This document shows positions 23,116 through 34,059 of a stretch of 64,000 nucleotides of DNA, piece after piece. Within the stretch, counting starts at the first letter, position 1; each line of letters starts with the position of its first letter. The notes under the pieces are model-generated. The model made no database searches, was not told where the DNA came from, and saw only the letters and a program-made list of their open reading frames with translations. The stretch lies in the NCBI RefSeq assembly GCF_019393635.1, contig NC_057863.1, positions 639,182,306 through 639,246,305 on the forward strand, written 5' to 3'. Source of the DNA: Dromiciops gliroides. Its lineage: Eukaryota > Chordata > Mammalia > Microbiotheria > Microbiotheriidae. A program made the translations under genes and the position numbers.

Positions 23116-23845
23116 AAAAATAGAAGATCTCTTTATTTCCTCAGTCACAAAAGAAATGTTTAAGCCATAAAAGACACATAAATATTCACAAAAATTAAAA
23201 CGTAAAGGAGTAACCTCTCTCTACCCTCGTCTCTCTGAAAAGAAAATGCCCTTGATGGGATTGCTAAAGAAATGCTTCCCCTAACACCTACAGGCCCAGG
23301 TGTCCAGGGCCCAGGTGTCCAGCTCAGCCAGTTGGCCATGTCACTGTATTCTTTTCAGGTTCAGGATGACCCTAAGAGTGGTCATCTTCTCCAAGAATCA
23401 GTATGGTTGCAAAAAGCAGCCATATGGATGCTAGAAACCAGAAATTCTGGCATTTTCACAGGGTAATTATTAAGGCTCAAAAAATTATCTCTTAGGAACT
23501 ACTGTTGCAATCTGGTGTGTACTGGCTATGTGAGCCTGAGCAAATCCTGTAGATTCACAGGGCCTCACATAACCAGTTCTCTTAAGACCACTAGTTACAG
23601 AACACATGAATTGGTGGAGGGAGTTTCTTCTCTGGGAGGTCTCCATAGGTCCAGGCCCACTGAAAGGTCAAGGCACCATGTTAGATTTTGGAGATATGAC
23701 GTCAGAATGGAAAACATTCCTTGTCCCAGAGGACCTTATGAAGTCGTGGTTCGTTTGGGGAAACCTGAGAAGGGAGATCCAAAAGTATCATGAGCTTATT
23801 CAGGCTTTCACCCTTAGATTTTCTTTCTTTTTTTCTTTCTTTTTT
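23116..23845. other. Intergenic, unassigned
   Basis: No repeat named and no gene supported; two overlapping plus-strand frames (23515-23793, 23606-23866) run in different phases and one ends in SINE sequence. Confidence 0.45.
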
Positions 23846-23982
23846 TTGTGGGGCAATGAGGGTTAAGTGACTTGCCCAAGGTGACACAGCTAGTAAGTGT
23901 CAAGTGTCTGAGGCCAGATTTGAACTCAGGTCCTCCTGAATCCAGGGCCAGTGCTTTAGCCACTGCACCACCTAGCTGCCCC
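23846..23982 (-). mobile_element. SINE-A, subfamily A1
   Basis: First of a minus-strand pair; its T-tail is preceded by a (TTTC)n stretch. Confidence 0.92.
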
Positions 23983-24002
23983 AAAGATCTTGTTTGTTGT
24001 TG

Positions 24003-24145
24003 TTTTTTCCTGGGGCAATGAGGGTTAAGTGACTTGCCTAGGGTCACACAGCTAGTAAGTGTCAAGTGTCTGAGGCTGGATTTGAACTCAGGTCCTCCTG
24101 ACTCCAGGGCCAGCGTTTTATCCACTGTGCCACCTAGCTGCCCCT
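24003..24145 (-). mobile_element. SINE-A, A1-like
   Basis: Second of the pair, 20 bases on. An L2 tail (TTAGATTTTAAGCTCTTTGA) follows at 24150-24245. Confidence 0.92.
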
Positions 24146-24577
24146 CCCCATTAGATTTTAAGCTCTTTGAGGGCAGGGCCTATGTGATATATCCCTGGCA
24201 TCCATGATCAAGTTTTTGCACATAGTAGGTGCTTTATAAATGTTTTTTTAATTAAATGTCTTGTATTAGAAATGCTAGAACTCTAAAGAGAAGTTTGGCC
24301 AGAAAGGAGGGAGAGTGAGTGAGTGAACGCTGGGGGAGGGGAACAGGAGAGGCCGGAAGGGGAACAAACTTTTACACTCTTTCATGAGGCCGTCCAGTCC
24401 TTTCCTGGGGGTCAGAGAGCTCTGCAGCTCGAGGGATGCCGTGGTGGAAGACTCTGGGGAACAAGGTGGAAGCTATTCAGACTTCCAGTGCTCAAGAAAG
24501 TAGGTAAGCAAGCAGCTGCGGGGCTTTTCCTCCTCCTCCTTGAAGACTGTTAGAGGAACGAAGGGGACTGGGACCCA

Positions 24578-25092
24578 CTGGGAGGAGAGGAGAAAAGGAA
24601 GAAGAGAGGAAGAGGATTTAAGGGGAGAAGAGGAGAAACGAAACGATGGGGGGAGGGGGTTGAGAAAGAGAAGACAGAGAAAAGAGGGAGAGGAGATAGA
24701 GGAGAAAGAGACAGAGATAGAGAGGAGGAGAGAGGGAGACAGAGAGGGGGACCATGACAGAGAGAGAGGAGAGACAGATAGAGACACAGAGACACAGAGG
24801 AGGAGAGAGACAGAAAGGGGGACCAAGACAGAGGGAGGAGAGACAGAGACAGAGAAAGACAGAGAGGAGGAAAGAGAAAGACAGAAAGGGAGAAGAAGAC
24901 AGAGAGGAGACAGAGGAGACACAGAGACAGACAGACAGAGACAGAGAGGAGAGAGAAGAGAGACAGATTGAGACAGAGAGACACACAAAAAAAGAGGAGA
25001 CAGAGAGAAGAGACAAGACACAGAGACAGAGAGAGGAGAGAGAAGAGGCAGAGAGAGAGAAAGGAGAGAGCCAAAGCCAGAGAGAAAGAACA
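24578..25092 (+). repeat. T-poor GAGA/GACAGA-rich tract (~515 bp)
   Basis: Almost only G, A and interspersed C on the plus strand, built from GAGAGG, GACAGA and CAGAGA units with no fixed long period. It yields open frames in nearly every phase (Glu/Arg-rich on plus; Ser/Leu/Pro-rich on minus, up to 211 residues). These are composition artefacts, not genes. Confidence 0.93.
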
Positions 25093-25154
25093 TCCTGAGG
25101 TCTGGTCCTATGTGACTTTAAATCACCTCCCTTCCCTGGGCTTAAATGATGGGT

Positions 25155-25300
25155 TGAGGGGCAGCTAGGTGGCGCAGTGGATAAAGCACTGGCCCTGGAT
25201 TCAGGAGGACCTGATATCCATTTGGCACTTACTAGCTGTATGACCTTGGGCAAGTCACTTAGCCCTCATTGCCACTCAAAAAAACCTAAAATAAAATAAA
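25155..25300 (+). mobile_element. SINE-A, A1, internally diverged
   Basis: TSD AAATGATGGGTTG on both sides; about 20 bases of the middle are replaced or deleted. Confidence 0.92.
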
Positions 25301-25370
25301 AAATGATGGGTTGGACTCTCAGGTTGCTTTCAGCTCTTGACATCCACTGTGCTTAAATATACTATCCATG

Positions 25371-25907
25371 TGTTATGGGCCCATGCTACCCCAGAAGTTC
25401 TCTGGGGCACATCAAAGTACCTTCTCCTAGAGAAACTAAACCAAAGGACAGACATACCTAAAGAGATAAGTGGTACCAGATCAGGACTGAGCTAGCCCCA
25501 GGACCACCACCCTTCATTCCAGTCTCCCCCACTCCTGGGGTGATAAGATTAGGTGTGGCTGCTGCCTTTGTGGTGGGAGGAAGAGAGAGATGGCTTGAGA
25601 GATCCACAACCATCCCTCACCCAACACCCCCAGCTACCACCAGTGGAGGATGGTCCTCCCTCAATAAGGGAACTTTCTGCAGTCCTCTATAAAAGTACCT
25701 GCCAGTCTCCTGCTCGAGGAGATTGGTATCTCAGAGCCACGCTCTGCTATGCCTTCTCCCCATGAGAAGTCCAAGGATTTCTCTCTAGGTTTCCTTTCCC
25801 CAGCCCCTAAATAAACTATTATTTTATTCTATTGGATTTGTGTGCAAGAGGGTGTAATTCTTTAAAGAGGAATTCCTAAGGACCCCAAACCCCTACCCCC
25901 CATCACA
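25371..25907 (+). mobile_element. Solo LTR, family 1 (537 bp)
   Basis: Starts TGTTATGGGCCCATG and ends CCCCCATCACA. TATA box TATAAAAG at 25688-25695 and polyadenylation signal AATAAA at 25810-25815, the expected U3-R-U5 order. It is the inverted relative of 30115-31043. No internal retroviral genes adjoin it, so it is probably a solo LTR. A clear TSD is not visible. Confidence 0.8.
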
Positions 25908-25931
25908 AAACCTCCCACCTATTTCCCTATA

Positions 25932-26215
25932 TGTTGTTTAAAATCAAAATGTGGGTTCTAATCTGCCCCTCCAGTTTTGGGGGGAAACTGGCTAAAATCA
26001 GCCAGAGTTTAGGCTTTTAAGGATTTATTTAAAGATATATTATATATTATAATGAAGAGAGCGAAAACCCTACTCAGGGCCATCTAGGTGTGGTCCCAAT
26101 TTAATCATCATTAAGTAGGTTCTCAGTCTCTCAGTCTCACCCAATTCAATGCATTCCAAATCAAACTTCTGATGGGGGCTCCTGGGCATCTGCCAAGTCC
26201 CATTATTTTATCACA
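25932..26215 (-). mobile_element. LTR-like element, related to the 55.9-kb LTR
   Basis: On the minus strand it opens TGTGATAAAATAATGGGA, like TGTGATGAAATAATGGGA at 55871. AATAAATCC near 26030 is preceded by an AT-rich TATA-like run. The 3' end is uncertain. Confidence 0.5.
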
Positions 26216-26256
26216 CCTGCAACACATGGAATTCCTCCAAAACCTTTAAAGTTGGT

Positions 26257-26398
26257 GGCAGCTAGGTGGCACAGTGGATAAAGCACCAGCCCTGGATTGA
26301 GGAGGACCTGAGTTCAAATCCAGCCTCAGACACTTGACACTAGCTGTGTGACCATGGGCAAGTCACTTAACCCTCATTGCCCCACAAAAAAAAAAAGC
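26257..26398 (+). mobile_element. SINE-A, subfamily A1
   Basis: TSD AAAACCTTTAAAGT on both sides. Confidence 0.94.
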
Positions 26399-26479
26399 AA
26401 AACCTTTAAAGTCCAACTCATCTACCATCACTCTATTAAGCCTTTCCTGATCTCCTACTCCAACCCACCCTCCCCATTG

Positions 26480-26770
26480 GCATGTATTCAATGCGATAAA
26501 CATTTATTAAATGCTTACTATGTGCCAGGTACTGTGCTAAGTGCTGGGATAAAAAAAGAGGCAAAAGACAGTCCTTGCCCTCTAGGAGCTTAGAATCTAA
26601 TGGGGGAAACAACATGCAAATAACTATAAACAAGATAAAGAGGAAATGATTAACAGAGAGAAGGCACTAGAATGAAGAGAGGTTGGAGGAGGTTTCTGGT
26701 AGGAGCTGGGTTTTTAGCTGGGACATAAAGGAAGCCAGGGAGGTCAGTAAAGGGAAGAATTCTATAGCCT
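26480..26770 (+). repeat. Ancient interspersed repeat (family not assigned)
   Basis: Best-preserved copy: TTACTATGTGCCAGGTACTG, AGACAGTCCTTGCCCTCTAG, AAGGAAGCCAGGGAGGTCAG. Confidence 0.65.
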
Positions 26771-26861
26771 GTGAGCTCTCCTTGCAGTTTTAGTACTTGG
26801 AACAAGTGTCTTGCAGGCAGTTGTTACTTAACACTAATAATCCCTTAATAATTTGGGGTTT

Positions 26862-27015
26862 TTTTGTTTGTTTTTTGCGGGAGCAATGGGGGTTAAGTGA
26901 CTTGCCCAGGGTGACACAGCTAGTAAGTGTCAAGCCTCTGAGGCCGGATTTGAACTCAGGTACTCCTGACTCCAGGGCCGGTGCTTTATCCACTGTGCCA
27001 CCTAGCTGTCCCCAA
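26862..27015 (-). mobile_element. SINE-A (A1), first of a minus-strand cluster
   Basis: First of four same-strand copies within 600 bases. Confidence 0.93.
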
Positions 27016-27180
27016 AGCACTTTTTTTGTTGCTTTTTGTTTTTTGAGAAGCAATGGGGGTTAAGTGACTTGCCCAGGGTCATACAGCTACTAAGTGTTAA
27101 GTGTCTGAGGCTGGCTTTGAACTCCTCTCCTCCTGAATCCAGGGTCAGTGTTTTATCCACTGGGCCACCTAGCTGCCCCT
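27016..27180 (-). mobile_element. SINE-A (A1), second of cluster
   Basis: T-rich tail abuts the head of the previous copy. Confidence 0.92.
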
Positions 27181-27202
27181 CAAACACCTCCTATGTTTTT
27201 AT

Positions 27203-27352
27203 TTGTTTTTGGTTTTTTGGTGAGGCAATTGGGGTTAAGTGATTTGCCCAGGGCCACAGCTAGTAAGTGTCAAGTGTCTGAGGCTGGATTTGAACTCAGG
27301 TCCTCCTGACTCCAGGGCCAGTGCTCTATCCACTGTGCCAACTAGCTGCCTC
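27203..27352 (-). mobile_element. SINE-A (A2), third of cluster
   Basis: GAGGCAATTGGGG tail type, unlike its A1 neighbours, so a separate insertion rather than a duplication. Confidence 0.92.
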
Positions 27353-27379
27353 AATAATTTGACATTTTTTAATCCATTT

Positions 27380-27454
27380 TTTTTTTGAGGGGCAATGAGG
27401 GTTAAGTGACTTGCCCAGGGTCACAAAGCTAGTAAATGTCAAGTGTCTGAGGTC
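27380..27454 (-). mobile_element. SINE-A (A1), fourth of cluster, 3' half only
   Basis: Cut at GTCTGAGGTC, where an LTR begins; the head half is missing. Confidence 0.88.
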
Positions 27455-27660
27455 TGTGTTAAGATAATTTATTTTGCAGATACTCAGGGACCCACCTGGA
27501 GATTTAAACTGATTGAATTAGATAAGGCGACAGACTGTTGACCATTGTAAGCATTGTAAGGCTGGTACTTAAGGGTACTTAAGAAAGTAATTGTTCTCAG
27601 AAGCTAACAGCTTTGAACTTTGACCACCTTCGGCCCAGTCAACCCATCAGCAGTAATAGC
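27455..27660 (+). mobile_element. Truncated LTR, family 2
   Basis: Starts TGTGTTAAG and shares GCAGATACTCAGGGACCCAC and TTGTTCTCAGAAGCTA with the LTR at 55871-56305 (there GCAGATACTCAAAGACCCAC, TTGTTCTCAGAAACTA). The right part is lost. Confidence 0.7.
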
Positions 27661-28079
27661 AATCAGTCCAGGAATGAGGTGATGAGGGCCTGGATTGGGG
27701 TGGGGGCAGTGGCAGAGGCAGAGGAGAGGAGGGGACATGCTTACTGTTGTCAACAACATAATCCTAGAATCACAGAATTGTAGTGCTGGAAGGGGTCTCA
27801 GCAGCCACCTAGTCCCGCCTATACCACAAAGGAATCCCCTGCTCTAATATAATCCAACAATGATATAGGCTCTGTCAGAAGCCCAGCTCCTCCTTCTGGA
27901 CCTTCTCTCTGGCTTTTAGGACACTAATCTCTCTTTGCTGCTGAGTGCTCCTGCCTTTCCTTTGCAGAATCATCCCTTGTGACCTACGCTCTACATGTAC
28001 ATGTGTATATATGTATAGGCACATGTGCATATGTGGACACATGTGTATGTCTATGTACATATGTATGTAAAATCTCATC

Positions 28080-28740
28080 TGACCCTGGACTACTCTCTCC
28101 CTTGCTAATCTCCTTAATAGGTTATCATCTCTATTCGGATGACTCCCAAAGCAGTGGTGGACATATGGTCATTGTTTAATAAGTGCATTTTCACTTCTAT
28201 CCAGCCCTAGTCTCTGTGTGGAGCTCCAGCCCTGCATCACTAAACACCAACTAAATATCTCTCCCTGGATGTCCCATCAGTATCTCAAATTCAACATGGA
28301 ACTCACTGTCTTTCTTCCCAACTTCCCTATGTCTGCAGAGAGCACCACCATCCTTCTAGTCTTCCAGGTTTACAACTTCAGAGTTATCTCTGAGTCTCCC
28401 CTCAGCCACACACCCATAATCAATCAGTTGCCAAACTTGTCAATTTGACCCTTACAAGATGTCTTGCTTCCATCCCTTTATTTCTACTCCTACCACATCA
28501 CTCTAGTTCAGACCTCATCACCCACCTCCAAGCCTGACCACTGCAGTAGCCTTCTGGTTGGTCTTCCTTCCTTCAGTCTCTCTCCAGTCCATTTCTCTAC
28601 TATGACGCCAAAGCTATCCTCCAAAAACATAGGTCTGATTTGGGCTTTCATGGTTCAGAGTGAGTGTAAATAGCCATTGTTTCTGTTCTGGCCAGAAACT
28701 CTGAGAGTCTTCCCTTCCCGGATTGAATCCTTATGTTTTG
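28080..28740 (+). repeat. L2 LINE, ORF2 3' part
   Basis: Typical L2 block: ACCACTGCAGTAGCCTTCTG then GGTTGGTCTTCCTTCC, with TCAAATTCAACATGGAACTC earlier. The short ORFs here are degraded L2 coding sequence. A further L2 scrap lies at 29420-29530. Confidence 0.78.
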
Positions 28741-28744
28741 GGGG

Positions 28745-28898
28745 GTTTTTTGTTTTGTTTTTGCAGGGCAATGGGGGTTAAGTGACTTGCCCCGGGTCAC
28801 ACAGCTAGTTAAGTGTCAAGTGTCTGAGGCCGGATTTGAACTCAGGTACTCCTGAATCCAGGGCCGGTGCTTTATCCACCACTCCACCTAGCTGCCCC
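28745..28898 (-). mobile_element. SINE-A, subfamily A1
   Basis: Inserted in L2; TSD GATTGAATCCTTATG on both sides. Confidence 0.93.
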
Positions 28899-28947
28899 CA
28901 GATTGAATCCTTATGAAGGCAAATTAGGACTTTTGCCTCAATTCTTG

Positions 28948-29116
28948 TTTTTGTTTGTTTGTTTTGTTTTGTTTTTGTTTTGTTTTTTTGCAGGGCAAAG
29001 TGACCTGCCCAGGGTCACACAGCCAGTAAGTGTCAAGTGTCCGAGGCTGGACCTGTACTCAGGCACTCCTGAATCCAGGGCCGGTGCTTCATCCACTGCG
29101 CCACCTACCCACCCCC
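28948..29116 (-). mobile_element. SINE-A, diverged
   Basis: TSD TTGCCTCAATTCTT on both sides; about ten bases missing at the tail end of the body. Confidence 0.9.
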
Positions 29117-30193
29117 TTGCCTCAATTCTTACCTAGCCTTAATCAGTGAATGGGTGTTGCCTCAGGTAAACTGAGACCCAGGAAAGACTTTAGCTTAAAA
29201 AGACCAAGTCCTCCCACTGCATTCTGGGCCATCTTCATTGTCCTAACCTGTGTCCAGCCACTGGACTCTAATGAAGGTGGAGAAGAGAGTGAGGTTAAAG
29301 ACTTTGAACAGCTCTGCCTCCCCTAAACCCAATTCATTTGCAAGTTAAGATATCACCTTCCTGATGTCACTGGTCTTCTTTGAAAAGGAGAACTAAGAAT
29401 GAATAACAAAATCATGCCACTTCCTGTTCTAGAAATTTCAATACAATCAGACCTCCAAGATAAAATTCAAACTCAATATTTGAAGCTCTTCAAACTCCAA
29501 CCTAACTTTCAAGATTTACTTTTGCCTTGACCATAATAGGGAGAAGGGCTCCTTATCACTGGGGCACATGGGACCCAAAGTCCTGGCCCTGGACAGTGGC
29601 TGAAGAATCTAAAGGGTAGAATGGGAGGGAAGTTCTTTGTGGCTGAGGTATGTGGTTCAGGTCTTGGTCTTTTCTCTCTTCAGAAAGGAGGAAGAATCAT
29701 GCTTGTCTCAAAGCTAGTCTGAAGGGATCAGAGCTCTCCTCTTTTCTCTTTTTGACAATTCCACCCCCCTTCCCATCACATAGATACAGCGCATTGATCA
29801 CCTCCAATGGGTAGAAAGTCCCATACCAGTGGGCTTTGGGACTCAGATTACCCCTCTAATTCATTTATACACCTCAGGTAGGCAATCCAAGTCAATATCT
29901 ACAAGTAGGTGGCGCTGCAGTGGATAAGGTGCCAGGCCTGGAATCAAGAAGACTCTCCTTCCTGAGTTCAAATCTGACCTCAGACACTTACTAGCTGTGT
30001 GACTCTGGGCAAGTCACTGAACCTGTTTGCCTCAGTTTCCTCAACTGTTAAATAGAGGTTTTGACGGCCCTTATCCCCCAGGGTAGTTGTGAGGACTAAA
30101 TGAAATAATACTTGTGTTATGGGGAAATAGGGTGGGGGTTTGGGATAAGGGTTGGGGTCCTTAGGAATTACGCTTTAAAGAATTACATCCCCA

Positions 30194-30350
30194 GGGGGCA
30201 GCTAGGTGGCGCAGTGGATAAAGCACTGGCCTTGGATTCAGGAGGACCTGAGTTCAAATCCAACCTCAGACACTTGACACTTAACTAGCTGTGTGACCCT
30301 GGGCAAGTCACTTAACCCTCATTGCCCTGCAAAACAAACAAACAAAAAAA
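30194..30350 (+). mobile_element. SINE-A (A1) nested in LTR
   Basis: Splits the U5 region just after TTACATCCCC. Confidence 0.93.
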
Positions 30351-30361
30351 CCACAATAATA

Positions 30362-30510
30362 GGGGCAGCTAGGTGGCACAGTGGATAGAGCACCGGCCCT
30401 GAAGTCAGGAGGACCTGAGTTTGAATCCAGCCTCAGACACTTAACACTTGCTAGCTGTGTAACCCTGGGCAAGTCACTTAACTCCAATTGCCTCACTAAC
30501 AACAAAAAAA
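30362..30510 (+). mobile_element. SINE-A (A2) nested in LTR
   Basis: CCACAATAATA on both sides: it landed in the tail of the preceding SINE. Confidence 0.93.
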
Positions 30511-31128
30511 AACCCCACAATAATAAAAAAAAGAATCATACCCTCTAACACAAAAATCCAATAGAATAAGATAATAGTTTATTTAGGGGCTGGGGAAAGG
30601 AAACCAAGAGAGAAATCCTTGGACTTCTTCTCATGGGGAGAAGGCATAGCAGAGCTTGGCTTTGAGATACCAATTTCCTCGAGCAGGAGACTGGCAGGTA
30701 CTTTTATAGAGGACTGGTGGGGGTGATCATCTGACTGCAGAAAGTTCCCTTATTGAGGGAGGACCATCCTCCACTGGTGGTGGCTGGGGGTGTTGGGTGA
30801 GGATGGTTGTGGATCTCTCAAGCCATCTCTCTCCTCCTCCCACCACAAAGGCAGCAGCCACACCTAATCTTATCACCCCAGGAGTGGGGGAGACTGGAAT
30901 GAAGGGTGGTGGTCCTGGGGCTAGCTCAGTCCCAATCTGGAGCCACTTGTCTCTTTAGGTGTGTCTGTCCTTTGGTTTAGTTTCTCAAGGAGAAGAATCT
31001 TTGATGTACTCCAGAGAACTTCTGGGGTGCTAGGCCCATAACATTTGTAAAGGACTTAGCACAGTGCCTGGCATATAGTAGGTGCCATATAAATGTTAGC
31101 TATCATAAACATCATTATTATTACCAAC

Positions 31129-31622
31129 TGTTTGGGACAAAATTGCCTCAGTTTACCCAAATAACTTGAGGAGACCACCAAGTCAAGCAGAGGCAGATTT
31201 ATTACATTCTCATGAGAATGGGTGACCCCATGCAAGGGATGAAGAACACGCTAATGGGCTCATGAGTTGGGTTTTTATGGAAGTTTTGAGGGGGGTGGGT
31301 CCCCTCATGCACAGGGTGAGCTCACAATCTAACATCCAATCCTGTCTCACCCAGTATGAATATTCAGTGCGTGATCAAAGTATGGACACATGTTCCAAGA
31401 ATGAGGGGGACAGGGGAGGGGGAAAAGGTGAAACCACCCCACCTGTGTCAGATGGGGCAAGGGGAAGAGGGGAAAGATGGTACCAGGAGCTGGGGCTTAG
31501 GAATGTAAAAGAGGGGGTAGTATCTGGGTGGGGTCCTAACTAGCACTAGCAAGAGATATCTCCTCCTGCCTGGTCATAGAGCAAGGAGGGGGAGGTGTAT
31601 ATGGCATAACTAACCCATAACA
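31129..31622 (-). mobile_element. Solo LTR, family 3 (494 bp)
   Basis: Minus strand: TGTTATGGGTTAG to TTTTGTCCCAAACA. CATAAAAACCC (about 31280) lies upstream of AATAAATC (about 31200), in LTR order. Only 85 bases from the family-1 LTR. No TSD found. Confidence 0.7.
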
Positions 31623-31951
31623 AGGACTGAGGGCTTTGGAATGTAGGCACTGAGGGTGGTACCATGGTCAGCAAAGCAAAATATATGATTTCTGTTATTA
31701 GCAGTGGAATTAAACATGAACAAAATGATCTGACTATAACAGGGACTGGGGGCCCAGATACTTTCCCGACCCCATCCTCAGAATCTGAACTGACTCAAGT
31801 CCACCTATCCCATACACCAACTACGTGCACTGGAGGAGTTTATGGCTCCACTGTCCAATCAAGTGCTGTCAAAGAAGTAAAAGAAATCCATAATGAGTGC
31901 AGCCATGGAGGAAATGAGATGTACATTTAAATGTACAAAAAGAAATACATT

Positions 31952-32103
31952 TGGGGCGGCTACGTGGCACAGTGGATAAAGCACCAGCCCTGGATTCAGG
32001 AGTTCCTGAGTTCAAATCCGGCCTCAGACACTTGACACTTACTGGCTGTGTGACCCTGGGCAAGTCACTTAACCCCCATTGCCCCACCAAAAAAAAAAAA
32101 AGA
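31952..32103 (+). mobile_element. SINE-A, subfamily A1
   Basis: TSD AAAGAAATACATTT, with one extra A in the right copy. Confidence 0.93.
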
Positions 32104-32204
32104 AAAAGAAAATACATTTGAAGTAGTTAAAATTGTCTGAGAGGGAACAGCTGAGGAGCTCAGAAAAGTTTAATGCCAGGTCTTTAAAAACTTAAAAGTA
32201 TCAC

Positions 32205-32353
32205 GGGGCAGCTAGGTGGTACAGTGGATAGAGCACCGACCCTGGATTCAGGAGTACCTGAGTTCAAATCCAGCCTCAGACACTTGACACTTACTAGCTG
32301 TGTGACCCTGGGCAAGTCACTTAACTCCATTTGCCTCCCTTAAAAAAAAAAAA
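32205..32353 (+). mobile_element. SINE-A, mixed
   Basis: TSD AAAAGTATCAC on both sides. Confidence 0.93.
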
Positions 32354-33235
32354 GTATCACTCCCAGGGCAATGAAGAGGTTATGGTGCGGATGAGCAGGA
32401 ATAAAGAATGAGGGAAGAGTGAACACCAATCAATCAGTGCTGTTCTAGAATTATCATGGAAGCAGATCCAGTTGACTTGGGTGGAGATTCAGATGGTAGA
32501 TAAGAGAGCAGCTCCCAGTCTAGTAAGGGCTTTGGTCTCCCTCCAGGGACAGTCACACACTTAGAGCCTTGGAAGAAGTGTACCTTTTGGAATCCCAGGG
32601 AGATTATGATTTTGGTCATTGTGTTTTGGGGTAATCGTTGGCCCATCTACAATCCACCTTTGAAGCAGAGTGATTTGGCCTCAAAGACTGGAGAAAAATT
32701 GATTGGTTATCATGGGATCCACCTCTTTGACCCACGGCCCCTGAAAAGAGAGAAGAGGTCTGTCTAGTGGTGGTTGTTCCCGTATGACAGCCTTCTGAAA
32801 GAGTATCCGGGAGGGATTCAAATAAAGAGGAACACTAATAATCAAACAAACACAACCCGGGCTTTGGCCTTTGCTGCCGCTGTGAGTTGCCGAGAAGGTC
32901 TCCGGGAAGGGAAAGGGAAAGCCTCTGGAAAATTGAGTTGAAGCTATTAGTTTCCTGGGCTGAAGGTTTGTTAAGCCGGAAAGGGAGGTTAATTGTATTG
33001 ATTGTTTATGAGAAACTCTAGAGTCCTTTGTGGTTTCTGCATTCTGCCTGGGGTCTAATAACAGTTGTCTCCTACGAGATACAGTTACCTAGAGTCCTTG
33101 CAAAGGCAACTGGGGACCTTTAGCCTCCATCTCTTAAGATAAGGTATACTCTGAAGGTCACAGCAAACTGAATGGGGGCAAAGCAGGGCAGAGTTTTAAT
33201 TTGGGGGAGCAGCCCCCCTCCTGAATGAGTCCTGA
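32354..33235. other. Intergenic, unassigned (upstream of NADK)
   Basis: No repeat named and no exon recognised; the sequence is free of SINEs as it approaches the promoter. Confidence 0.5.
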
Positions 33236-33332
33236 ACTTGAGTTCAAATCCTACCACAGATGCAGAACAGCTGTGCAACCCTGGATAAATTGCTTGACCT
33301 CTTTCTGTGTCTCTCCTCATCTGTAAAACGTT
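33236..33332 (+). repeat. MIR relic
   Basis: TTGAGTTCAAATCCTACCAC then CTCCTCATCTGTAAAAC. Confidence 0.6.
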
Positions 33333-33334
33333 GA

Positions 33335-33556
33335 TGATAGCTGGGCGTGGAGTCACAAAGACTCCTCTTCACGAGTTCAAATCCGACCCTGGACACTTAC
33401 AAGCTCCTTGACCCTGGGCAAGTCACTTCACCCCGTTTGCCTCAGTTTCCTCATCTGTAAAATGAACTGCTGAAGGAAACGGCAAACCCCTCCTGTACCT
33501 CTCTGCCAAGAAAGCCCTAAATGGGGTCAGAAGAGTCCGACGTGACTGAAACAACA
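33335..33556 (+). mobile_element. SINE-B bordering the NADK CpG island
   Basis: Body CACTTCACCCCGTTTGCCTC and end GTCCGACGTGACTGAAACAA. Several CG dinucleotides survive, unlike other SINE-Bs here, fitting protection near an unmethylated island. Confidence 0.8.
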
Positions 33557-34059
33557 ATTTGGAATAATTTACTATGTAGCATGAACGGGCAATAACCGAA
33601 GTCGGGAAGCTAAGTAAGGATAGTGTAACCGCTTCCCTGCGGTCCGGAGGCTACCGGGAGTGTGGACACGCCTTTGGGCGGCAGATTTTGCAATTCCGAT
33701 AGTTTCCTAGGTCCCTTTAAGGGGCCCGGGAGTACACAGTAGGTGCCTAATAAATGCGGGTTGCTTCTCAGGAGGCGGAACCTAGACCGAGAGGCGGGGC
33801 CGGGCGACCCAGCTGAGCGGGATGATGAAATCTCGGGGCCTGCCCCGTACCAGTCATCCGGGGCTGGGCAGTGTAGGCTCGGGGATTGCGGTGGAGACTT
33901 CGGCTCCCGGCCTTCGTCTCGGGGAGTTTGCGGCGGACCGGGCGGTACGCGCGACCGGGGACAAGATCCACGTACGTGTGTGTGCGCGTGCGCGCCCTAA
34001 GGGAGGGGGGGGGAGGCAACGGCTCGAGCTCAGGGGTGCACGCGACACGCGGCGCTGCT

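Larger units (their letters stand above)
30115..31043 (-). mobile_element. Solo LTR, family 1, minus strand, with two nested SINEs
   Basis: Minus-strand copy of the 25371-25907 LTR (shared: CCTCCCTCAATAAGGGAACT, CTATAAAAGTACCTGCCAGT). Ends TGTTATGGG/CCCATAACA. Inserted in a MIR with a 4-bp TSD, CTTG/TTTG (30111-30114 and 31044-31047). Two SINE-As interrupt its U5 part. Confidence 0.87.
29905..31105 (+). repeat. MIR/Ther-1 SINE split by an LTR
   Basis: The first part (29905-30114) ends AATAATACTTG and the second (31044-31105) resumes TTTGTAAAGGACTTAGC, together a normal MIR with L2-type tail. Confidence 0.8.

Noticed and set aside
24300..24500. Possible first exon with a GTAAGC donor near 24504
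   Set aside because: Only a donor-like hexamer; low CpG density, no acceptor partner and no coding sequence support it.
24473..25253. Minus-strand ORFs of 206, 174 and 211 residues and plus-strand ORFs of 143 and 114 residues
   Set aside because: All are translations of the GA-rich, T-poor tract in different phases; Ser/Leu/Pro or Glu/Arg low-complexity with no domain.
25371..31622. A full-length endogenous retrovirus between the LTRs at 25.4 and 31.6 kb
   Set aside because: The LTRs belong to different families or face opposite ways, and the space between holds SINEs and L2 with no gag, pol or env frame.
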